From Desulfobulbus sp. (GTDB lineage Bacteria; Desulfobacterota; Desulfobulbia; Desulfobulbales; Desulfobulbaceae): DNA of 40,533 nt. The translations under genes and the position numbers were made by a program. Below are positions 34,201 to 40,533 of the stretch, piece by piece (within the stretch, counting starts at the first letter, position 1; every line of letters begins with the position of its first letter). The notes beneath the pieces were generated by a model. It was not told where the DNA came from and did no database searches. It worked only from the letters and a program-made list of their open reading frames with translations. The stretch is from assembly GCA_028684915.1 (NCBI GenBank), contig JAQUEZ010000038.1, positions 1 to 40,533 on the forward strand, given 5' to 3'.

Positions 34201-34443
34201 CTTGTTGGAGGCGTAGAGGTCGGCAGCGGGAAATTTCTCCAGCCGGTTGATGATGGTGGTGATTTCGTGATCGGTGATACCCTCCGCCGCATAGCGACGG
34301 GAGAGATATGCGCGCAGGTCCTCGGCCAGCAGCACCTCGGTTGGGCCACGGCTCAGGCTAGCCGCTGAATGATGCGGATAGCCCTGCGCTTGCAGCAGGG
34401 CGAGGATCGCCTGTTCCAGCTTTTCTTCGGTGAAGTGGTTCAT
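31219..34443 (-). CDS. hsdR: Type I restriction enzyme, R subunit (HsdR)
   Basis: This motor and nuclease subunit of 1074 residues translocates DNA and cuts it when HsdM/HsdS meet an unmethylated site. The N-terminal PD-(D/E)xK nuclease has PDGILYINGLPLVVFEFKS (Asp and E-x-K). The SF2 translocase has Walker A GATGCGKS, ISDEAHR (DEAH box), GFTGTPI and QTISRVNRR (motif VI). A helical C-terminus contacts HsdM. ATG at 34443 overlaps the hsdS stop (ATGA), so it is coupled to hsdS. Length is normal for the family, and no frameshift is seen. It is the last gene of the hsd operon. Confidence 0.95.
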   Translation of the reverse strand: MNHFTEEKLEQAILALLQAQGYPHHSAASLSRGPTEVLLAEDLRAYLSRRYAAEGITDHEITTIINRLEKFPAADLYASNKAIHHLVADGFLLKREDPSQKDCYIQLIDYSGLPQQRQPDEDGLATIVAEPPAPYHHSAEDGNIYRLVSQMEIEGQELRIPDGILYINGLPLVVFEFKSAIREQATVFDAYKQLTVRYVRDIPELMKFNALCVLSDGVNSKMGSLFAPYEFFYTWRKVSGNEPVTAEGIGSLHSMIEGLFHRDRLRQVLRHFIHFPDVSRREEKIVCRYPQFYAAGKLYQHILAHRKPEGDGKGGTYFGATGCGKSYTMLFLARLLMKSARFASPTIVLITDRTDLDDQLSRLFTNAKHYIGDQHIISVESRAELRELLKDRTSGGVFLTTIHKFTEDTQLLSRRSNIICISDEAHRSQVNLEQKLRVTEEGVKRTYGFAKYLHDSLPNATYVGFTGTPIDATLDVFGEVVDAYTMTESVRDGITVPIVYEGRAAKVVLDNDKLVEIESYYDQCAEDGASDYQIEASKQASANMNAILGDPGRIRALAADFVQHYEQRLAEGSTIKGKALFVCSNRDNAFAFWREVVALRPQWNEVLACAEGAELSEREQQEIKPMERIKLVMTRGKDDAKEMYSLLGTKEDRKELDRQFKNGKSNFKIAIVVDMWLTGFDVPFLDTLYIDKPVQRHTLIQTISRVNRRFEAKEKGLVVDYIGIKKQMNLALAHYNKADQQNIEEIGQSLVVVRDHLDLLAKLFFKFDTTPYFTGTPLTQLATLNRAAEFVQLTDAMEKRFMALVKRLKAAFDICSGSDLLRQEERDRVHFYLAVRSIVCKLTRGDAPDTAQMNGRVREMIAEALRADGVEEVFKLGEDAASAVDLFDEDYLAKIDKIKLPNTKIKLLQQLLARAIEEFRKVNRAKGVDFSLQFQALVARYNERREEDVLVSNVLEDFTEEIIDLLQALKREKESFADLGIDFEEKAFYDILKALMIRYDFSYPEDKLLLLAKAVKLIVDDKARYTDWHRRDDIKAELKVDLILVLAEHGYPPVDRDEVYKEIFAQAENFRKYH

Positions 34444-35807
34444 GGCATGTCGGCACCCTGCTGTTCGGCCTCGGGAATGCGAAGCTGGCCGGAGAGGAGT
34501 TCGGGGAGGAGGGTGTCGCGGAGTTGAGATAACATTTCGTTTTGAAAGCAATTTGATTCAATTTTTTGGGTTATATTTCCCGCTTGATCCTCAAAAAGGT
34601 GAAGCAAATAATTTGGTGGCAAAACGATGGAGAAATTATTGAGTGTTGGCCCGCTCCAGTTAGGGAATGTGGACCCTGTGGTCATCAGCAAGAGCGGGTC
34701 AATGTTCGCTTTAAAAGTCTGATCTGCAAACGCCTGAGAAATTTTCCCTTGTATCGCACAAACCCCTCTGCCGAGACAGTATTCACCATCTGCTTTCACA
34801 TATCGTCCCGTGGTCGAGCCGCGAACGCAGACTATAAGGTCTCCGACATTGCAACATTTTGAGGGTGCCGTCGTCCATTTGGTTTTTTGTGCGAAATATT
34901 CTCCAAACTCCACTGGACCATTAACAAGAGGAGTTCCTTGGCCATCCGAATTGTATGTATCGCCAGTTGGTGACTGCCCCATGACCACATGGGCAGCCTC
35001 TGCAAAACGTGCAAAATTCCACCCCTCCGGTACCCAGCCCATATCCTCGTTGCAGACGAAGCTGTTGGGGAACTGTTGCCGAATCGCTTCGGGCAGGGGC
35101 TGGCGTTGGTCACCCAGGGCGGCCCTGGCCTCGGCGCGTTCTTGCAGGGGTTCGGGGATGGGATACCCTGCCGCCAGCGCATTGTCAATGACCGGGTCGA
35201 AATCGACAAACCAGCTCTTGAACAGCGCCTGCGCCATCGCCTCCAGGGTGGTATTCATTCGCCGGTTGAGTTCGATTTTGTCGTCGAGACTCCCGAGGAT
35301 GTGGGCTATGGCTTTTTGTTGTGCTAACCCCGGAAAACTAAATGAAATTTTTCTTATATCTCGTATTGGTAACTGTGGTTGTGCGCTGCCTGTTTGTAAA
35401 GCCTTTACTTGGGTTGTAAATAAATTAGATCTCAGAAATAAATAGAGAAATCTCGGGTGCAGCTTCGTCTGGTCAGGGCGAAATATCACCATTCCCGAGT
35501 TGATACGAATGTGGTCAAAGGGAATTTGCTCATCAAAGTAGGCAACGTTGCCCACAGTCCCTCTTGTGGTCAATACAACGTCGTGTCTACATAGTTTCCC
35601 TTTTCGCAGGAGATTATCTCTGTTTTTCGAAATAAAATCAGTAGTTGAGAAGTCAAAACCCGATAGTGTTACGTTGCCAGTATTTAAAAAAAGGCAATGC
35701 CCCGTTTTCGAGAACTCGGTTCGTTTAGGATAATTGACACCACGATCACCGTCCTCTATTAAAAGTGGTGCATTTTCAAAGGATGAGGTTTGCCACTCAC
35801 TCTCCAT
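34440..35807 (-). CDS. hsdS: Type I restriction-modification specificity subunit (HsdS)
   Basis: This DNA-recognition subunit has 455 residues. It has two target-recognition domains (about 1-150 and 235-400) separated by conserved helical regions. The central one reads LAQQKAIAHILGSLDDKIEL, then NRRMNTTLEAMAQALFKSWF, and the C-terminal one LRDTLLPELLSGQLRIPEAE. It would set the bipartite target site. Its start overlaps by 11 bases a 40-codon frame that duplicates the hsdM tail. Its stop overlaps the hsdR start. The frame is intact. The target site cannot be deduced from sequence. Confidence 0.93.
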   Translation of the reverse strand: MESEWQTSSFENAPLLIEDGDRGVNYPKRTEFSKTGHCLFLNTGNVTLSGFDFSTTDFISKNRDNLLRKGKLCRHDVVLTTRGTVGNVAYFDEQIPFDHIRINSGMVIFRPDQTKLHPRFLYLFLRSNLFTTQVKALQTGSAQPQLPIRDIRKISFSFPGLAQQKAIAHILGSLDDKIELNRRMNTTLEAMAQALFKSWFVDFDPVIDNALAAGYPIPEPLQERAEARAALGDQRQPLPEAIRQQFPNSFVCNEDMGWVPEGWNFARFAEAAHVVMGQSPTGDTYNSDGQGTPLVNGPVEFGEYFAQKTKWTTAPSKCCNVGDLIVCVRGSTTGRYVKADGEYCLGRGVCAIQGKISQAFADQTFKANIDPLLLMTTGSTFPNWSGPTLNNFSIVLPPNYLLHLFEDQAGNITQKIESNCFQNEMLSQLRDTLLPELLSGQLRIPEAEQQGADMP

Positions 35808-35919
35808 ATCCCAACCCCGCCCAATTCTCCCGAATCACCGCATCATGCCACGCCACCTCCTCAATCTGCGCATTCAGGATTCGGTTCAACTCCGCCATCG
35901 CCTTTTGCGTGGTATTCAT
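35797..35919 (-). CDS. 40-codon mini-ORF: duplicated hsdM tail between rhuM and hsdS
   Basis: ATG at 35919 overlaps the rhuM stop (ATGA), and the frame runs 40 codons to TGA at 35797, overlapping the hsdS start by 11 bases. Its last ~33 residues mirror the HsdM C-terminus: MAEL.R.L..Q.EE, then DAVIREN and AGLGYGE before the stop, with DNA identity nearly complete over the final ~45 bases (compare 36959-37004). The first ten residues (MNTTQKAMAE) instead resemble the HsdS central region (MNTTLEAMAQ). It is thus a chimeric scar that stays open. It may act only to keep hsdS translation coupled, or make a short peptide mimicking the HsdM tail. It is too short to be found by most gene callers. Confidence 0.65.
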   Translation of the reverse strand: MNTTQKAMAELNRILNAQIEEVAWHDAVIRENWAGLGYGE

Positions 35920-36957
35920 CGCTTGCCACCCGCTGTTTTTCGTGCGCGTTCTACCCTCTCGGCAGTCTTCTTAAGATCATCCACATAGCTTTGCTCCGCC
36001 TTTTGCTGGATTTCCAGCCGGCGTTTGTCGGCAAACTGATCATACTGTTCATTGGCAAAATCAACCGCTTGTCGGTGGCTGGTTGTTCCAGGAGATCCCA
36101 GGACGGGTAATTCAACATCAACGAGGAATTTATCGAGAAACAGTTCCCAGTCTGCCTTGCGAATGGTCTGCCGTCGTTGGGCTCGAAACTCAGCCTGATC
36201 CAAGAACATGACCGTGATGCGGTTCAGGGTATCGATTTCCTTGCTGTCCAGATAGTTTTTGGCGGTGCCCACATCCGTTTTAAGCACCCTTGCGCCTTTC
36301 CAGTTAGTGAGCCCCATGTTGGGGAGTTCGGCGTTGGCCCGTTGTTGCACAATTTCTGCGGCAGTCAGGCCGGTCGCTGCATAGTGCATCTTGTTTTGCA
36401 TGGTGGCAAAAAAGAGCTGGGTTGCTTGGTCGTTTTCCTGGTAATCGCTGGCCAGCGCAAAGATGTTGCGCACCATCAAATACACGCGGGCCTCACTGGC
36501 GCGAATATCCCGGATTCTTGCCAGCAGCTCGTCAAAATAATCCACCACGCCGGCGCTGCCTTTCAGGCGCTCATCATCCATGGTGAATCCCTTGACCAGA
36601 TATTCGCTGAGCCGCTCATTGGCCCATTTGCGGAACTGAACGCCTCGTTTGGAGCGAACCCGGAAACCAACCGCGAGAATCATCTCCAGATTATAGTGGT
36701 CAATCAGGCGTCCAACCTGCCTGCTGCCCTCGGTTTGAACTATTCGGAATTTCCGAATAGTTGCCTCGGGCAACAATTCCTCGTCATCATAAATAGTTGC
36801 AATGTGTTCGTTTATCGTTGGAACAGAGACACCATACAATTCTGCCAGCAGCCTTTGGCTCAACCAAACTGTTTCACCATCAAGGCGTACCTGGACAGGA
36901 CTGTCAAGCCCCTGCCCCTGATACACCAGCAACGCACCCCCGGGGCGATTGTCGTCG

Positions 36958-36968
<11 letters not shown>
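35916..36968 (-). CDS. rhuM: RhuM-family protein inside the type I RM operon
   Basis: The protein has 350 residues. The N-terminus (VRLDGETVWLSQRLLAELYG, then SVPTINEHIATIYDDEEL, ATIRKFRIVQTEGSRQV) and YNLEMILAVGFRVRSKRGVQFRKWA are the hallmark of the RhuM family, first named in a Salmonella pathogenicity island and often carried in type I RM loci. Part of it resembles a Bro-N/KilA-like or HTH DNA-binding unit. The C-terminus is charged and helical. The start overlaps the hsdM stop by 11 bases and the stop overlaps the mini-ORF. Function is unknown: regulation of the RM system or a second defence role are both guesses. Confidence 0.85.
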
Positions 36969-38538
<1,570 letters not shown>

Positions 38539-38725
38539 TGCTGCGCGCTGCTGGTGTGAGTGGTTTTTGGGGGATGTTCCGGTGCCGCCAACGGGGTGTG
38601 GAGGCGCATCCCAGGGGATGATTGTCTTGGTTGTTGTACACGGTTGCCAGAATACAACAATAGAAAAATTAGTGGGTTAATGATTTCAAAAGGGGGCGGA
38701 GCGCTAGGACGAATTGTGACGGTGT

Positions 38726-38780
38726 AGTGATGGCAGGAGATTTCTCCCGTTGATCGAGATGACAGAAAAATTGGGCAATA
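38726..38780. repeat. Short GGAGATTTCTCC-type intergenic repeat
   Basis: GATGGCAGGAGATTTCTCCC, GTTGATCGAGATGACAGAAA looks like a widespread short intergenic repeat in related genomes (from memory). It has a small GGAGA/TCTCC hairpin. It lies upstream of hsdM. Confidence 0.3.
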
Positions 38781-38810
38781 AGAGGAGAGCAATCCATGTT
38801 GGCGGCATCC

Positions 38811-38838
38811 GTAGAGGCACGGCGCGCCGTGCCCCTAC
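38811..38838. repeat. 28-bp GC-rich palindrome
   Basis: GTAGAGGCACGGCG / CGCCGTGCCCCTAC is a 28-bp inverted repeat with one mismatched pair and centre GGCGCGCC. It lies between hsdM and the intron fragment and could be a protein-binding site or a REP-like element. Confidence 0.5.
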
Positions 38839-38989
38839 ACTCGTCGACATCGTACAAGTGGCAAACGGGAGTATCGTGCGCGCCATCAAGCGAGGGCAAG
38901 GCATGCCCCACCGCGAGTTCCGGGGACATCCATGATAAGTATTGTCAAGGGGAAAGCGGAGATTTCCTGTTGTCCTCCAAGAGGTACTA

Positions 38990-39789
38990 AGCAGGACTTC
39001 AGGTACTCTTCAGTCGTCCGACGACTCATAGAACATCGCTTTCCATTTCGCTTTCACTTATAGGATCACTTATCTCAGTGCCACCTGAGAATCCCATGAG
39101 CCTTCCTGGGGTCACGCATAGATCTTCCACACCGTGCCCCATCTTGGGCCGACCGGTTCATCTATAGGGTAGCCCCTTCGATTACGGACCGGTGTTTCTC
39201 CTCAAACCCTTCGGATTACACCTCACGATGGCCCCCCTGTCTTCCAAAACCGATATCTTGGTTTTGGCTAGCGAGACATTACTCCCGCCTTTGGATATGA
39301 CGCCCCTTATCCGAGCGCCAGAGGGACTTTAACCCTCCTGATCTGCGCGCTGCCCAGCACACACTATGGGCAGGTCCGACTCCCGGCCGGGTCTGCAAAG
39401 CAGGTTATGTATTCCCTGCCTGCATTTGAACTCGGGCTACTTGCTGCCCTGTCCGACCCGCCGGGTCTCCCAGGTTCCCTGGCGTTCCTTTGAGTACATG
39501 CCGCCTCCAAACACCCCGGGCGACAAAACACGAGGCTCCTGTTCTCCTCCCGTGCCGATAGCATGCTTCCCCTTTCACTTGGAGGGTCGCCTTAGCCATT
39601 CGCATAACGAGGCCGAATCGAGTTCACAAAAGTTACGGCCTATACTCTATCTGACCTTACGGCCTTTTCCGGTTCTGCTTGACGTTTCGGGTCTCCCCTA
39701 CGCGCCGAACCGGCGATTTCGCGGTGAACAGGCAATTACCGCGGGTGGCATTGCAGCCACCAGGAGCACCAGAGCTTTTCCTGGCGCAC
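38990..39789 (-). mobile_element. 5' part of a group II intron, no reverse transcriptase
   Basis: On the minus strand the segment starts GTGCGCCAGGAAAAGC at 39789, matching the GTGYG start of group II introns. It then shows dense hairpins (GGTGGC/GCCACC; CGCGGT/ACCGCG; CGCCG/CGGCG), GCCAGGGAACCTGGGAGACC and GGGTTAAAGTCCCTC, all of which look like intron domain I elements. No intron-encoded protein or domain V follows before the hsd region, so it is truncated; the left limit is a guess. The stretch 38539-39894 holds this, two short repeats and no gene I can support. Confidence 0.45.
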
Positions 39790-39894
39790 AAGCGATTGCA
39801 GGGTGCCGGAGGTGCAAGGCATCGGCCTGTGCAGCGTACACTTGTACGAAAACAGGCGGATAACACCGCAGATTCGGTGCCCCGTGATCGCTTA

Positions 39895-39937
39895 CAAAAA
39901 AAACGGCAGGGTCAGCCCTTAGAGCTGCCCTGCCGTT
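39895..39937 (-). terminator. Terminator of the Arg/Asp/Trp-rich protein gene
   Basis: On the minus strand AACGGCAGGG (39937-39928) pairs with CCCTGCCGTT (39911-39902), followed by a run of eight T. It lies about 20 bases after the stop of the repeat protein gene. Confidence 0.85.
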
Positions 39938-39956
39938 CCGATTAAACGACGATCAA

Positions 39957-40533
39957 TTATCGACGGCGCTCAAACGGCTGGCCATTTTGCTTCTCATCTT
40001 CCTCGCCACGTTTTTTGCCATCATGGCGTTTGTTGTTTTCGGGCGGGTTCATGTCACGCTGATTGCGTTTATCTCGGTGCTGATCCATGTTGTTTCGATC
40101 CCCCCGACGCTGGTCCATTGACCGGCTTCTCGGATCCTTACGCTGCTGGTCCATATCCTGGCGTCGATTATCCCTTTGCCGAGGATCAACTTGTGGCCGA
40201 CGGGGATCATCCCGCCGCTGATCGACATCAGGCCGTTTGCGGTCATTCCACCGGGGATCGACCTGAGGACGGCGCGAATCGTCACGACGCGGATCAACCT
40301 GAGGGCGGTTGTGGTCATTCCAGCGTGGATCGGCTGGACGGCGTTTATCATCCCACCGGTGATCGTTATCAGGCCATTTTTTGTCGTCCCAGCGACGATC
40401 CTTCGAAGGGTGGCGATCATATTTGTGGTCCCGATGGTCATTGTAAAAATGACGCCCTCTCCACCTGGTATCACGGGGCCAATGGGTCCGAGGAAGCTCG
40501 ACCCAGTGCCCACCGCGGGTTCTGCTGTAAAAC
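39957..40533 (-). CDS. Arg/Asp/Trp-rich protein with ~12-residue tandem repeats, 5' end missing
   Basis: The frame enters at the right window edge and is open for 191 codons to the stop at 39957. After a start rich in Trp/His/Arg (GGHWVELPRTHWPRDTRWRGRH), it has roughly ten degenerate repeats of about 12 residues: RRWDDKKWPDND, RWDDKRRPADP, RWNDHNRPQVDP, RRDDSRRPQVDP, RWNDRKRPDVDQ, RRDDPRRPQVDP and others. It ends in a charged tail (KKRGEEDEKQNGQPFERRR). The strong terminator directly after the stop supports this frame over overlapping ones. It is probably a secreted or periplasmic low-complexity protein, but the signal peptide would lie outside the window. No family is recognised. Confidence 0.65.
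   Translation of the reverse strand, partial: FYSRTRGGHWVELPRTHWPRDTRWRGRHFYNDHRDHKYDRHPSKDRRWDDKKWPDNDHRWDDKRRPADPRWNDHNRPQVDPRRDDSRRPQVDPRWNDRKRPDVDQRRDDPRRPQVDPRQRDNRRQDMDQQRKDPRSRSMDQRRGDRNNMDQHRDKRNQRDMNPPENNKRHDGKKRGEEDEKQNGQPFERRR

Noticed and set aside
40049..40513. 154-codon alternative frame in the repeat-protein gene
   Set aside because: It is the same tandem-repeat DNA read in another frame. The R/D/W-rich frame runs further and ends just before the terminator.

Overview
The window looks like chromosomal DNA of an anaerobic Desulfobacterota bacterium, probably close to Desulfobulbales. This is inferred from overall protein character (B12-dependent acyl-CoA mutase, Cache-type chemoreceptors, a YraQ-like permease with a small thioredoxin, a radical SAM/SPASM protein, an orphan flagellar rod-like protein). 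No rRNA or complete tRNA is present to settle the assignment.

Layout from left to right. (1) The end of an ISL3-like insertion sequence (1-125), then icmF, a fused B12-dependent acyl-CoA mutase split by a 235-bp MITE with an 8-bp target duplication (1872-2106). (2) A signalling block: a small membrane protein, a dCache-GGDEF diguanylate cyclase, and two methyl-accepting chemotaxis proteins flanking a minus-strand pair (Fsr-like MFS exporter and DUF2293 protein). (3) An ArsR regulator, YraQ-type permease and thioredoxin-like protein, then a radical SAM/SPASM protein and a TPR protein. (4) A BtuB-like TonB receptor under a cobalamin riboswitch with a terminator, which fits a B12-dependent lifestyle. 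(5) A fluoride exporter CrcB translationally coupled to a DUF190-CBS protein, and a DMT exporter. (6) A minus-strand operon of an SbmA/YddA-like ABC protein with a degenerate ATPase domain, a GH5 glucanase and an EEP-family hydrolase, preceded by a GH1 glucosidase. (7) An orphan flagellar rod-like protein with a possible sigma-54 promoter, and a secreted PsiD-like phosphatidylserine decarboxylase-family protein. (8) A complete type I restriction-modification locus hsdM-rhuM-mini-ORF-hsdS-hsdR in which every junction overlaps. (9) A group II intron fragment and the end of an Arg/Asp/Trp-rich repeat protein.

Two features tie the window together. The first is a dispersed repeat family, full length 163-164 bp, ending in TGATGG.../...CCATCA, with about eleven full, internally deleted or fragmentary copies here. 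Most sit directly after stop codons; two supply the stop codon itself, and one is interrupted by a group II intron remnant. The second is the hsd locus: a 40-codon open frame between rhuM and hsdS duplicates the 3' end of hsdM, so the hsdM/rhuM and mini-ORF/hsdS junctions have the same 11-bp overlap. This looks like the scar of a cargo gene captured at the hsdM-hsdS junction, and it is the most novel item in the window.

The B12 theme (icmF and the riboswitch-controlled btuB) and the metal or anion resistance theme (ArsR/permease/thioredoxin, CrcB) are functional readings based on families. All boundaries were read by eye, without database searches.
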